A stretch of DNA of 64,000 nt from Phanerodontia chrysosporium (lineage: Eukaryota; Basidiomycota; Agaricomycetes; Polyporales; Phanerochaetaceae). This document shows positions 45,805 through 57,460 of this stretch, piece by piece. The translations under genes and the position numbers were made by a program. Positions within the stretch are counted from its first letter, which is position 1. Each line of letters begins with the position of its first letter. The notes beneath the pieces are model-generated. The model did no database searches. It was not told the origin of the DNA and worked only from the letters and a program-made list of their open reading frames with translations. Where the stretch lies: the NCBI GenBank assembly GCA_001910725.1, contig MJGA01000004.1:186001-250000 (forward strand), in the 5' to 3' direction.

Positions 45805-47570
45805 ATGTGCCACCTCAAGGTATCCGCAACTGTAACTCTTCTCTCTCTGGCAGCTCGAGCAGCAGCACAGCTGCGCCCGGGATTTCAGTGGGGCTGGGGG
45901 ATATCGTAAGTCGTCCCTACGCTTTTGCCGGTACCTTGCTGACCGCATACACAGGGCTCTCAACGATCCTTCGAAGAGTGTCAGACCCTATCTGTAGTAA
46001 TTGAGTCCCTTGATGCCGAAGATGCCTCTGCTCTTGGAGTCGCACCCTACTATATGTTAGCCTTCGAGGCGGGTGGCGTCTCGACCACTTCTATGATTGG
46101 CTTCGACCCGAAAAATCTTTGGTGGCAGGCTAATCATAAACGAGGTTGGTCAGCGTTTTTCGTGGCGTTGTGACAATATCGCTCACCGTAATGCTCACAG
46201 GCTCGTCGCTGATACTCACGATTGTCGACTCAAACGGAAGCACCGGAGGGGTTCCCCAGCCGCTCTATAGTGTGACAGGTATGGCGATACTCGACTCTAT
46301 CCCGGTTGTAGCTTACACGCGTATAGCTGGCAGCAACACCTCCTGTCTCCAGTCGGTCCCCTCGTCTCCGGCTGTCGTTCATGCAAATGTCTCTGACACG
46401 ATCTCGACCTGCGACCCGCTGGGTCTGACCGTCACTGGTGGTCAGAAGCCGTACACCATCGTCCTGGCAGAGACCCATTCCGACACTATCACGACGGTGA
46501 CTCTGTCTGAGAACGATGATACCCTGACGTATATCAGCCGCGTTGATCCAGACTGGCAACTGATCGGTGAGCGACGCTTAATTTACTGCCGGTCGTGTCA
46601 GTGCTTAACACCGTGCCGTTCCGTTGCAGCTTCCGTATATGACGCGTAAGTCATGTTGCGCAACGTTCCGTAGGCTTGACTGAGATTCGGCATTCTTCCA
46701 GCTCTGGGAATTGGGGGACATCGACGAATGTCATTCGGACGTCCGGCATACAGAATACAACTTGCGTCGGGCTATGGTCCACACAATCGAACTCGGCGAT
46801 CGGAGACAAAGGCGACTTTCTGTCTTCCTCAACACGAGCATTTCCATCCGGGACTTTAGTTCCGTCACCATCCAGTCCCACCGCTACCCCCACCGACATC
46901 TCCGCTGCTTCGGACCGTCACAAGCTAGTTGCCATTGCTGTAGGTGTCGCACTTGGCGTTGGAATTCCCTGCCTCCTCGCGGTGCTATTAGTATGGCTAT
47001 GGCTCCGCCGGAGTAGACGTAACGATACGAGTAACGTCAGCGAGGTTTCGCAATCGAAAACGCTCCAGACAGACCTTCCGGAACTCCCATCGCTCCGGTA
47101 GACCCCACGACGTCGGCGGCTCGGATAACCCCCTACGATGTCTTCAGGGCGCATGCGTCTCCGATACCGGGTGAAGGAGGTCATAACGCCTCATCGCCGT
47201 CCCACCCCACTCAGAAGGCGGGCGCGGAATGCTCAGGCCCTAAGCCGACGCGTACAGTGCCAAACAGCACCCCCGGATCGGAGAAGAGCAGGCTCCAGCT
47301 GGCGAACGAAGATGAACAATCGCGTCGTCTTCAGCAGGGTCTCCAGTTCTACCGAGCGACGGAACGGGAACATCTCAACGGACGCTTTCGTACCAGCCGA
47401 GCACTCCGGGCAGTACCACCAGCCACATGGAGTCGGACGAACAGGGCTCTCAGGAGTTTCTCTTGCAGCAGCCTCACGATGCGGGTGCCATGATGCAAGA
47501 CCTTCCTCCAGCTTATCATGACCTCTCGCGTCCTCCGACAGCTGTATTTCAGCAGAATCGCTTGGGATGA
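45805..47570 (+). pseudogene. Membrane protein paralog P3, apparently broken
   Basis: It has the same six-exon plan as P1 and P2: 45805-45905, 45955-46144, 46201-46278, 46327-46566, 46630-46645 (16 nt) and 46702 onward. Exon 1 is 101 nt instead of 102: one base of ggggaga is missing just before the donor, which throws the signal peptide (SATVTLLSLAARAAAQ) out of frame with the rest. The ectodomain and membrane helix are well preserved (FEECQTLSVVIE, GGQKPYTIVLAE, IPCLLAVLLVWLWL). A second frame break in the tail gives a stop at 47101, yet the downstream bases to 47570 still encode a P2-like tail in another frame, including LPPAYHDLS (PPxY). Either a recent pseudogene or two sequencing errors. 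Confidence 0.7.
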
Positions 47571-48791
47571 GGCGTTAGCCTCTCCACTTGCTTGGATCCC
47601 TCCCCATCCCCCTTCACCCTTCCCACCGCTTCTTCTTGTTCTTCCACGACCTTAACTGTCTGAACCGTGACCTCCGCATCCGTATTTGATTTTGTGAAAT
47701 GACAAATTTTCTATGGGTTTGTTACACACTTAGCGCAAAATATCCTTCGGTGATTGTCCTTGAATATCTACGACTATATGATACTGTCTTTCGTGTTTAC
47801 TTCTACGGTCTCTTGCTCCGACTACGATCTCTTGCTCGCGAGAGCATGTCAGTTCGCAAGAAGGCATTAGGATTTCGGACCGTCAAAAATGGTGTGTGTC
47901 GTCCATACATCCTTTGCTTGGGACTGTCCTGCCGGCGTTAGGAGAACCATGAGAATGGTTGACTAATGCGGACAAACAAACACAGTCTTCTGGACAACCT
48001 GATCTCAAGTTGTGCTGTGTACACCTTGTTCTTCTGGAAGATGTGGGTGCTTAATCTCCAGATATCCGGTTCAGCCTATACAGAGAAAAACACAGGCGGC
48101 GGCAGCTGGCACTAGTACTTGGCTGTGACGTCCCGGGTCGGTTGCTTATTTTTTTTCAGCTTCGCGACACGCCTAGCTGCATTATAACAGCACTATTTAC
48201 ACACCACGAGCGCAGAGACAATCAGCTAACTGTCTTAATATGAGTCAGTTTACGTCCTACATCATAAAACAAGCGTTGTGCAATTCACCATGGGCGAAAG
48301 CTAGAAAACAGTGCAAGGTTACGTACATCAGACAGCGTGCGCAAGCGCATTATCGAAGTGCTGGCGTATGGGAGATGCTGGTCAAGTTGGGAATGGAATT
48401 AAAATTCGAACATCGTGGTCGTGGTCGTGGTCATCGTTGTGGCGTGGGAACTACCCCGCAAACACCTCGTAGCGGAACCTAATCAGACGAACTCGCACGA
48501 CGCTGCACACGACGAACAAACCCCATCCTCGTCTCTCCTCCCGTCTTTCGACCCAAGACGTAGCCGCTCCCAGCGACGAAGCCAATGGCCCCAGACCCAG
48601 CCCAGAACTAGGCTCAACATTCACACAGCGCGGGGTCCTGTGATACAACCCCCCTATATCCTTCCCCGCTTGCCAGGCGCAGCACGTGCCGCCCAGTGGT
48701 GCTCTCGTCCCCTCTCACGCCGTGCCCGCCCCCCGCTTGCGTCTCTCCTCCGACTGTCCCCGCCTCCAGCGAAGAGAGTCCTCACGAAGAC
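47571..48791. other. Intergenic region, about 1.2 kb
   Basis: No supported gene. A small ggtcgt repeat lies near 48415. A short open frame at 48240-48482 has no known similarity. Confidence 0.4.
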
Positions 48792-49135
48792 ATGTCGATG
48801 CCCTACGCCCCGGTGTCCAGCGAGAAGCAGGCGCTCGACGCAGCCGGCGTGCGCCCCGCGTACACCCCGGGCTCGCGCACGCCTGTCCCCGACGAGGAGA
48901 CGATCCTGTGGGACGTCGACCGCGTCCCCGCGGCCGAGCGCGACGGCTCGTTTGTCGCCGTCTCGGTCACGCTCGCCGTCCTCGTTGCCGTGTCGCTCGC
49001 GACGTTCTGGTGCGTACCCCACCTGTCGCCTGATGAATTGCCTGTGCTGATTGCATTGGCTGGTGCTTCCTCAGGCTCCTCAGCAGGTGCCCCGCAGCGA
49101 ACTCTTGAAACTTGAAGGCCAAGTCTCCTGTCGCT
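48792..49135 (+). CDS. Small single-span membrane protein, unknown
   Basis: The frame from ATG 48792 reads MSMPYAPVSSEKQALDAAGV, an acidic/Pro-rich soluble part with PVPDEETILWDVDRVPAAER, and a hydrophobic segment SFVAVSVTLAVLVAVSLATF. A GT donor follows at about 49012. The nearest AG acceptors (about 49077-49100) give short tails ending at or before 49135, so the protein would be about 85 residues with a membrane helix near its C-terminus, like a tail-anchored protein. The exact last exon is uncertain and I recognise no family. Confidence 0.45.
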
Positions 49136-49953
49136 GAATGGTACGTCCTTGACGACCCCATACCTCGTCCCACCCTCGTCTCCCGGCGCATGATTACCCT
49201 AAAAGAGATTTACGTGACTGTATGCACCAGAGTGCGCACAGACTTGAGCTAAACGGACTATGTCTATGACCTCCCGCGCCTCACCTTTCTCGAATTTTCT
49301 GCGTCCGGGTGCGAAGAAACCTGCAGAACGCTGACGAAGACCTCTTCTTACAGACCACCCCGCGCGCATATATAAAGGCAAGGCTCCTCAATTTCCTCGA
49401 TGAACGACCTCTCTTCAGCCCTTGGGTAACTTGCTATCTACTTGGTGAGTACACAGCCCTGGTCCGCTCGCTCTGCTTCGTTGCGCCCTTGCGAAAGATT
49501 AAAAACCATTCATCGAGTATTAGCTCTATGTGAACATTTCATGATCACATTCGCATGCGTTCTTCATGACGCGGGCTCTTTCATTCTCGACTCGACGAAC
49601 ACCGCTAACCACATTGTCCAGCAGCTCCTGCTACGTCCTCACGTTTCGCTCACTCCCGACATGACCCAATCCTTTCACGAAGAACCCACGACTCCAAAGC
49701 GCTACAGTAGTATCATTTCAGGACCGGTATCCACACCGAGGTATCGCGTATCGCCGAAACTACACACAACTACACTATTTTGTAACATAATAGCACCTAG
49801 TATAAAATGCGCTCCGGTATTAAGTTGTAGCCTCTGCGAGACCAAACAGGTACATGAGAGAGAACCAAGAGAGGCGAGTGTTCAGGGCGAGTCAGATCGT
49901 CTACAAGCGGATGGAGGCCGAAACAGTGCATCCAGGGACAAAGGCGGCGGGTG
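49136..49953. other. Intergenic region with a TATA-like box
   Basis: A TATA-like box (catatataaagg, about 49368-49378) is followed by a GT-AG pair (donor about 49444, acceptor about 49529) and a short open frame containing MTQSFHEEPTTPKRYSSIIS. This could be a small transcribed gene, but I see no family similarity and do not call it. Confidence 0.3.
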
Positions 49954-51511
49954 CTACGCCGCGCCCTGCACCGGGTCCGTGCTGGCGTAGTTCCGCGGCG
50001 GGCTCCGGCTGTCCGCGCGGGGCGGTGTGGGCGGGCGGATGCCGGTGTCGACGGGCGCAGCGTACCCTGCGGGGAGCGGCGGCGGGACGGGGAGGCCTGT
50101 CGCCGAGCCGAGGAGCGGCTGCTTGTCGAGGTCTTCGGGGTCGTCGAACCGCTTGCGCAGCGCGCGGATCATCTTGCTCAGCCTGCGCGCAGAGGTCGGC
50201 GGGTGTGAGAGAAGGGGAGAGGGGAGGACAAGGCGCACCAGATAAGGTTGAGCAGCGTCAGTGTCGCGTGTCCGGCGAGAAAGACGATCCAGAAGAAGAG
50301 CGGCATCGAGTCGCGCACTGTGCGCGAGAACATGACGCGCCAGAAAGTGATGCTCTGTGGTGCGTATGGTCAGTCTGCACTTCCTGCACGGTCTCAACAG
50401 CGACGTACAATGTACCATCCGTACACTATACGGACGAAGAAGAATGTCGAGAGGAGGAGGATCCCGTTCACGAGCTGGAATGTGCTTCCAGTTCGGCCGG
50501 TTTTGTCAAGGAACCTGACACAGCGTCAGATCCACGGCCGAAGACCATCCGGGCAAGAAATGCGCACCAGTGAATGTTGAGGAACGGCGTGCTTCTGCAA
50601 TAGAGATCAGGGATAGACAAGCACCAGCGACGTAATGCGCACGTACAGCTCCCACAGCAAGAAGCGGCACGAAAAGTACTGGAGGTACGGTTTCTTCCCA
50701 GAGAACGCCGGTGAGCCAGAATGCGCATGTGGGACGAGATGCACCTACGAAGGTCAAGCTGTATGTCATCACGCAGGCGAGGCCGTGCAGCACGAAGCCG
50801 AGGTCTGTGAAGTTTACGATCGCGTCGATGGTGTCCCATAGGAAGTATCTGCGCGGGCGAGATAGCCGGGTCAGCGAGGTCAACGAACGTGCAGCGACTA
50901 AGTCGCTCGTGTGAGAAGAAAGGAGAGAAGGTGTGAATATGTGGTGGAGCTGCCACCCGTAACAAAACGTTTCGAGGGAGGAGACTTGCTTGGAGTATGG
51001 TAGGAATTGAGAGGGGATGTAGGAAAGTCACTCACCCCACCGCGACGGAGTTCGCGATCTCGGCAGTCTCGTGCCACCCAAAAGCTTTGTCCGCGGCCAA
51101 CGCAGGCTGGTTGAAGGCCCGCAGAGCGAGTGCAATAATCGCGACGGCATGTACGAGCGAGACGATGTGGATATTCCTACACAACCCAGACATCCCGCCG
51201 AATCGTTTCACATACCAGTGCAACAAGAGGAAGACAGCATGAGCTTCTGTCCGGCCCAGCAGCACGGGGAGCACGCACCAGTTGTTCCGCGCCCTGCGGT
51301 TCTTGAGCTTGCCATAGCTCTCGGGGGCGAGCCACCGGCTGAGCAGGGGTGCGCCGCCGATGTGGATCGCGGTGAAACCGAGCGCGCTGTACGCGATCAG
51401 CGGGAAGTTCGCGGGCAGGTGCGGCAGGTCGAGGGCGCGCGCGAGGGGCTGCACGAGCCGCCGGAGGAGGGCGTCCGCGCCGCCGAGGCCGAGTGCGTCC
51501 GCCGCCGCCAT
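49954..51511 (-). CDS. TLC-domain multi-span membrane protein, TMEM56/TLCD-like (about 366 aa)
   Basis: Seven exons on the minus strand: 51511-51036, about 50848-50750, 50693-50647, 50594-50568, 50514-50409, 50354-50239 and 50182-49954. Joined, the protein shows HAVAIIALALRAF, GYFLWDTIDAIVN, FVLHGLACVMTYSLTF, KPYLQYFSCRFLLWELSTPF, NIHWFLDKTGRTGSTFQLVN and RIVYGWY. These are the TRAM-LAG1-CLN8 domain landmarks, including the conserved His (LHG) and the FLLWELSTPFLNIHW signature. There is one His rather than the HH of ceramide synthases, so a TLCD/TMEM56-like role in lipid sensing or membrane lipid balance is more likely than ceramide synthesis. The cytosolic tail ends with a Pro-rich PPTPPRADSRSPP. 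ER or plasma membrane location is inferred. Confidence 0.85.
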
Positions 51512-52784
51512 GTGCGTATGAGGGTCGGGTGTGCCCAGGGGGGAAGACCTGAGGAGGGGGCGCGCGCGGCTTTTCGGGGTGTCGTGTGCGGCGTCGTACG
51601 ACGGGCAGGAAAATACGGATGGGCCTCCGCGGGGGTTGTGCGCACTGTGTGCAGATGGTGGTGGTGGCGAGGAGAGGTGCGTCGGGCCTCGCGTGTGCGC
51701 CGGCCCACCTAGAGGTTACGAGAAAGTGTGTACGAGGGTCGTATGACTGGGAAAAGGCTCCGTGCGGGAGTCGCCGGCAGACCTGCGACGGCCAATGAAA
51801 CACTCATAGCATCCGTGAAGGGCAGACATAGCAGGTATGGGAGCAAGGTAGCCGGGAACCGCTGGTTGAGGCAGGGGAAAGAGCAACTGAGCGGGTACCG
51901 CGAGGAATGTGCATTCCACGCAGGGCGTTGTGGAGCCGACTCAAGATCGGATATTGCGCTCAAGGCCTCTATATGCCTCCGCAGGGAGCGTTCATCAGGC
52001 ACTCAAGAATACAGAACACAGGGGTATAGTAGGGTCAACACGAAGTCATGTCCAGTGATGCTCTACGTACATACATATATGCTTTTGGGCAACGTTCCGG
52101 TACATGCATCACGACACAACCGAAGGAGCAGTCTCCACATATGAAGTTCAACGCAGTAGAATAGAAAGCATGCCGATTGCATTGGGTACAGACGAGTGTA
52201 GCGAGGAAACGAGCCGGATGTATAAAATAATAAACAGACAGTGGAAGAGAAAGATATCAACAATGAAAGTGGAAGAAGAAAGGGAAGAGCCCGAATTCCA
52301 TGAATGCAGACCAACAGAAACGGTTTATTACACCCATCGCTCCGTTCCGACCGACCTTCACCCTTCGCGCGTCGGCGCTTGCACCGATGCAGATATACAC
52401 TTCAGGTCACCCTTGACCCGTTTCCGTCCTAGCAGCCCGACGCCCGCACGCATTTTCCACACTAGATTGAGGCGCCGACCGAGTTCCGCACGCCACAAGC
52501 GGACGGCCCGTACGTCGGAATGGCGAGCGGAAGTAGGTAGGGCGGTAGGCAGAGTTGAAGATTGTCGGTGTCGATGAGGCGATGTCAAGAAATAAAGGAG
52601 CGGTTGGTATAAGACAGACCAATAGGAGCAGGAGGGAGGGAGGCAGCGAGGATCGAAGGGACCCGAGCTTGAGCAGTGTGATGATAGTGTATCAATGAAA
52701 TAGGACCGAGACAGCAGGAGACGTGGACGGAATGAAGGTCAGGGAGACGGCGGATGAGGTGTGGTGGGCTGCATCGGTGAAGGC
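51512..52784. other. Intergenic region, about 1.3 kb
   Basis: It holds the promoter of the TLC gene and the 3' flank of the first G-gamma gene. Arg-rich open frames on both strands have no domain similarity. Nothing further seen. Confidence 0.4.
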
Positions 52785-53322
52785 TCATTGCACGATGCAG
52801 CATCCGCCCTTGTTGCCTCCTTGCGCCGCGTACGGGTCTTCGTTCTTTGCAACTGGCCCCCATACTGACGGTACCTAGCAGAGGCGTCTAATGTCAGCAT
52901 CGTTGCATTACAGCATACAATCAGGGCGAGAACAGTTGTAGATGGATATCAAGGAGAACCTCAAAGGTTCTCGGGGAGATAGGACGTGAAGCTGTGCTGG
53001 ACAGAACGTTACTCACCAATGGATCCTTCGTTGTTTTGCAGTACCGGATAAGGCTGCAAGTGCACCAACAGGAATGCACATGGCGGGATCGAATTCACAT
53101 GGGAAGGCGAGAAAGCCAACAGTGTCACCAAGGGTAAGAGCAGAGGCGTGGATGCGTCAGCACTGCTCCCGTCGTCACCGAAAGACGGCGAACGCACCTT
53201 GCACTAGCCTCGCTCACTCGTATTCTTGGCCGTGCCAAGTCCTCCCTCAGCCTCTGGTTGTGCTCCGTCAACCTCCTCAGCTTCAGCTCCGACATGGATT
53301 GTTTGTGCGGCCGCGAGTTCAT
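52785..53322 (-). CDS. G-protein gamma subunit, Ste18-like, copy 1 (83 aa)
   Basis: Three exons on the minus strand, 53322-53198, 53053-53017 and 52874-52785, total 252 nt in frame. The protein starts [20 protein letters not shown] with the coiled-coil helix NQRLREDL, then [20 protein letters not shown] and [10 protein letters not shown], and ends GGCCIVQ. This is a fungal G-gamma (GGL) protein. The terminal C-I-V-Q is a CaaX box for prenylation, and the Cys before it can be palmitoylated. It pairs with a G-beta in pheromone or nutrient signalling at the plasma membrane. A second copy lies 1.3 kb upstream in the same orientation. This copy has an extra intron after KDPL that copy 2 lacks. Confidence 0.88.
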
Positions 53323-54595
53323 GGTGGGTGTTCTATGCGGGGGCGGGCGGACGATTACAGGATATGGACAGCGCGTGCGCGACGGCTATGTACGGGCGGG
53401 ACTAGAACGAGCGGCTTTGTACACGCTGCTAGCGGTGCGAGAGACAGGCGAGATGAGCGGGCGGAGGGAAATGGAGACGAACGAGGCGGGAGACGAAGGT
53501 GGGAAGAGCGTAGGGGCAAAGCGCTTGCGATCAGGAACGGGCCTGCAGGGAGAAGCTAGGCACGGCCAGACTCACGAGATGTTCAGCGAGTGGGGGTGCG
53601 GGCTACTGACAACGACGAGCGCGACAGCGGGCTGGATGGCGGGGCAGAACAAGGAGAGTACTGGCGGCGTCGTTCGATTCCCGTGTGTCCTATGCGATTG
53701 GAACAGAGACAGTTTTCCCTCGCTGCGTACGCCAACTATTCCTAATCAGGAACAAGCATCAGGCAGGCTGTGTGCGGGCGGACTCACAGGGCAAAGACCA
53801 AGACACAGAAAGAGCAAAGAGATACAGAGAAAGAAGGGCAAGGTGGTGGACGGAGCACAGACCAGCGGGGAGAGGTCGTCGTCGTCGTCGAGCCGGCGAT
53901 GCCCAATGTCACCCAACATTGATGCATCAAAGCCCGACCACGTGGATCTCAATCGGCGAGGCGCTGGGCTGGAGTAGGGAGTCGCTTTGCGGTCGGTCCC
54001 CGAGGCTACCACACGTCTGCCAGCCGTGGCTGCTCGCGCTTTCTGACCAAATCTTCCGTTGAAAACAACTAGGTACACTGAAGGAAAACAAAAAATCACA
54101 GGAAGAAGAGAACGCTGGCGATAACAAGGCGATGTGCTGCTGCAACTGGGAAAACAGGATCCAATGGCGTGCATGTAAGGTATGTACCGCGAGGAATAAA
54201 AAGTCTTGTATGTGTCCCCGAAATAGAAGGAAAAAAAGAAGAAATGTTCCGTGGGTTGCTGGATGAATACGGAAAATTGGGATTAAAATACGGGTTGGTG
54301 CTGGGCGAGCGTGGCGGTTGTAAAAGAGCGTGAGGGTTGCGCGCGCGTGCGGAGCCGCGGCGATGCGAGAGCTTCAGGAGCGGGTGTTTCACCGACGGAG
54401 ACGAGGGAGAGTAGTGGGGTGACGCCCGAGTATGAGGAGGTGGAGACAGAGACGCGAGGGCGGCGGTCGCGGCGGCACGGCCACGCCATCTGCGGGATGC
54501 GCTTTCTCCTCGACGGTTTTTTCTTGTGGTTCGCGACGTGTCTCGAGGCTCCTGGGGGTCTGTGCGGCGGGCGTGTCTCGTGGGCGACCTCGGTA
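53323..54595. other. Region between the two G-gamma genes
   Basis: About 1.3 kb: promoter and leader of copy 1, 3' flank of copy 2. A gtcgtc run lies near 53878. Open frames on both strands look like chance. Confidence 0.4.
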
Positions 54596-54897
54596 TTACA
54601 TGATGGTACATTTGCAGCCCTCTTGTGCTTGGGGCGCATACGGGTCTTCCGCCTTGGACACAGTTCCCCAAACGGATGGGATCAGGTAGTCTTTCGTCGT
54701 CTTACAGTACTTGATCAAGCTGGCGGGAGCCTTGTTCAATTGCTTGTCGAGGGAAACGCAGAACCTACTCACCTAACACTTGCTTCGCTGACCTTTATCC
54801 TTGGCCGGTTCAGATCCTCCCGTAGCCGCTGATTGTGCTCCTCTAGACGACGGAGCTTCAGTTCGCTCATGGACTGCTTATGGGGACGGGCGTTCAT
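54596..54897 (-). CDS. G-protein gamma subunit, Ste18-like, copy 2 (82 aa)
   Basis: Two exons on the minus strand, 54897-54773 and 54719-54596, total 249 nt in frame with a 53-nt intron at the same place as intron 1 of copy 1. It reads [69 protein letters not shown] and ends GCKCTIM. The CaaX box is C-T-I-M. First exons of both copies are 125 nt and nearly the same in sequence, while the C-termini differ in charge and CaaX, so the copies may differ in prenyl type or G-beta partner. Both keep open frames and prenylation signals, so both are probably functional. Confidence 0.88.
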
Positions 54898-55217
54898 AGT
54901 GGCAGATCGGTTGGGTTGGATGTAAGAGACAGCGTGTCTACACGGTCCAGGGTGGCAGAAAGGAACGAAGACGCGAGACAGGTCGCTTGGGCTTGAAACG
55001 AACGACGACTGAGAAACCGAGTTCCCAGGTTCCCTGCAGGACACGGACACAAAGGCCATAACAACCGCACGCAATGCGAGGTGCAAAGAGGCAAGATACT
55101 ACGGTGAGCGCGGGGTTCAACAACACTCAAAGGTCGACGCACCTGTAAGGACAGCAGAGAACGTAACGAAGGAAAACCGCGGGAAAGAGAGCGGTGGTGT
55201 TGGGTGTCGAAGGGAGA

Positions 55218-56575
55218 ATGAGCAGGGCACCCGCTCGGCGGACGGGCAGATCGTCGTCTACGGCGCCTCGGCCATCAGCGAGCGAACCGTTCAAGCGAAC
55301 CGATCCCGGTCCCTTGTCTCCTGCCTCCGTCTCCCCGGAGACTCGACGCGTTCCACTCGACGTTTCCCAACGTGCAGCCGGATGGTCAGGCAACTCTCGT
55401 CGCGCATCGCTGCGCACAGCCCGAAGCTGCACAAGACGCTGCGAACAAGTACGTCCGCCAACGCATATAGTCCGTCTCGCTCACACCGAGCCCGCAGACC
55501 GCGTCGCACCCGTGCCCAAGTCGCCGCTGGCCTCGAAAGGCTTTCACGCCAAGCACGCGAGGCTCCTACCGGGCGCACACGCGAGCGGGCTTGCCAGCCG
55601 ATATCAGAAGAGTAAACGGCCGCTACTCCCGACAATTCTCGAGGAAGAGGAAGAGGACGAGGCATATGTGCGCCCGAGACGCGACTTCCACCGGGAACTC
55701 GATGCGTTGGACGCACAGAGTACACATGAAGACGATATGGAATGGGACGAGGAGACGACGCTGGTGGCCTTGCTCCAAGACGAGTGCGTGAAGCCGGGTA
55801 TATGCGCCTCAACGGAGGCCGCATCACCTGCATTCGTAGTGGACATCTCGTGTACGCCGTGCTTACCATTGCTACAGCCACTCTGAAGTCTCGGACGGCG
55901 AAGAACTCGCCGCGCTCGCGGACAGGCTGAAAGCCCCGATGTCCGCACAAGCCCAGCAGCTGAAGCGATACATGGCGGAGACCATTGTCCCCGCTGTGCA
56001 ACGCGTGAAGAGCATCCACGACAAGCTCGAGGAAGAAGGTGCGTTGCCATACAATACGTGCACCGCCGCCTGACTCCCGCCGCTATAGTCGACATGGCGT
56101 ACGGCACGGCCTCCTCGCGTTCGACGAGGTCTGCAAGCGCGTGGAGGTGCTGGCGCTGCAGACCGAAGATGCGATCCGTTCGGAGTACGCAGAGACAAAG
56201 GTTCCTGTGTCCGCTTCCTGCGACGTCTGACACGAAGCTAAATTGACGTCGGCGAGACAGAAAACCACTGATGCTCTCATGTCACAGCTAGCCGAGGCGT
56301 ACCGGGAGCGAGACGCCCTGTGGACGCAGCTTGAAGACGATCTGGCAGCTTGCGGTACAGCTTGACCGTTCTGAACGTGCGCTACCCTATGCTGAATCGC
56401 TCTCGGTCTCGTGTTTGCGTGCAGCGGCTCGCTCGAGAGCATACATTGGGGCGCTTCCTGGCGACGTCGAGGCGACTATCGCGAAGCTCGAGAAGAAAGC
56501 GAGAGACATGGAGAAGAGCGCTAACAGCTCGACCTCGAAACAGAAGATTCTCAAAGACTTGCTGGCTCATCTCTA
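55218..56575 (+). CDS. Uncharacterised coiled-coil protein, exon structure uncertain
   Basis: Opens at ATG 55218 (MSRAPARRTGRSSSTAPRPS), a basic Ser/Pro-rich N-terminus. Then come LASRYQKSKRPLLPTILEEE followed by acidic residues, MEWDEETTLVALLQD, and helical segments HSEVSDGEELAALADRLKAP, QQLKRYMAETIVPAVQRVKS, LLAFDEVCKRVEVLALQTED, QLAEAYRERDALWTQLED and finally ATIAKLEKKARDMEKSANSS, ending DLLAHL at 56575. It has the look of a nuclear or cytoskeletal coiled-coil protein, but I recognise no family. Joining the exons needs at least one extra base near 56112 (and perhaps another near 56240), so either the exons are misread or bases are missing. Divergent from the G-gamma gene at 54897. Confidence 0.55.
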
Positions 56576-56803
56576 GACGTCCTCCTTGTGCTTCTACTAG
56601 CATGACAGCCCCTCGCGTAGCTATTGACGACTTGCACTTTCGGTTCTGGATCCTGGTCTATTGAACGCTCCGTGTTTGTATTTTGCATGTATACTGTATG
56701 CAGTGTAATTGTATTCAGGTGGCAGTTGTGACGGCCGCAGACTATATGCGCTCAATTCATTCTTGCACTAGGGGCATGTGTTCAAACAACGCGAACTGAG
56801 CGT

Positions 56804-57460
56804 TTACAGCGTGCTGAGGAAGTTCCGGATGCTCCCTTCGGGCATGGCACCAATGAATTGGCTGGCAGGCTTGCCGTCTTTGAACGCAATCACGGTAGGG
56901 AGGGAAGACACCTAGAGGAGTGTTCAGTCACTTTTCAGCGTGCATGCGCCGTCGCGAACACTGACCGAGTACTCCTGGGCGAGATCAGGGTGCTTGTCCG
57001 TGTCCACTGTCACAAGGTCTATAGCCTTGCCGCTACCGACTTGACATTAGGGTCGTCACTAAGACGTTTGAGCACAGGCGATATCATCCTGCATGGCCCA
57101 CACCAGCTGCAGGACCGTCTCAGCGCGTGAGTCGGCGCAGAACAGATACCATGACGTACTCGGCATAGAAGTCGACAAGAACGACCTTTTCCTTGTTGGC
57201 GACGGCGCTCTTGAACGTCTATGACACATCCCGCCGGTGCAGTGTGGGCACATGCGCATGCGTAGCCATGGCAGCAGTCACGAGAGGTGTGCGCATCTGT
57301 GTAGGTTGACGTCCGATGTCGTACTGGAGTGCGTGATGTACAGCACCTCTGGTGTAGCGTCCAGGAACTGGACCATGCGCGAGGACGACGCGTGGAACGC
57401 TCTGCGTCCTGCAAAGGAAGCGTTTTTGGAGAGTACGCGAAGACCTGAAGCAAAAGACAT
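56804..57460 (-). CDS. Thioredoxin, probably mitochondrial, with one apparent frameshift
   Basis: Four exons on the minus strand: 57460-57347, 57218-57160, 57106-56966 and 56911-56804. The N-terminus (MSFASGLRVLSKNASFAGRR, then AFHASSS) looks like a mitochondrial presequence. Then TFKSAVANKEKVVLVDFYAD leads to the redox site WCGPC, split by an intron just before the Trp, and on to MISPVLKRLSDDPN. The last exons give VTVDTDKHPDLAQEYS and SSLPTVIAFKDGKPASQFIG, with the conserved cis-Pro (LPT). The exons sum to 422 nt, one short of a multiple of three: a base is missing in exon 3 between NVKS and GSGKAIDL (near 57038). Since the rest is well conserved, a sequencing error is as likely as real loss. 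Reduces disulfides in the matrix. Confidence 0.78.
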
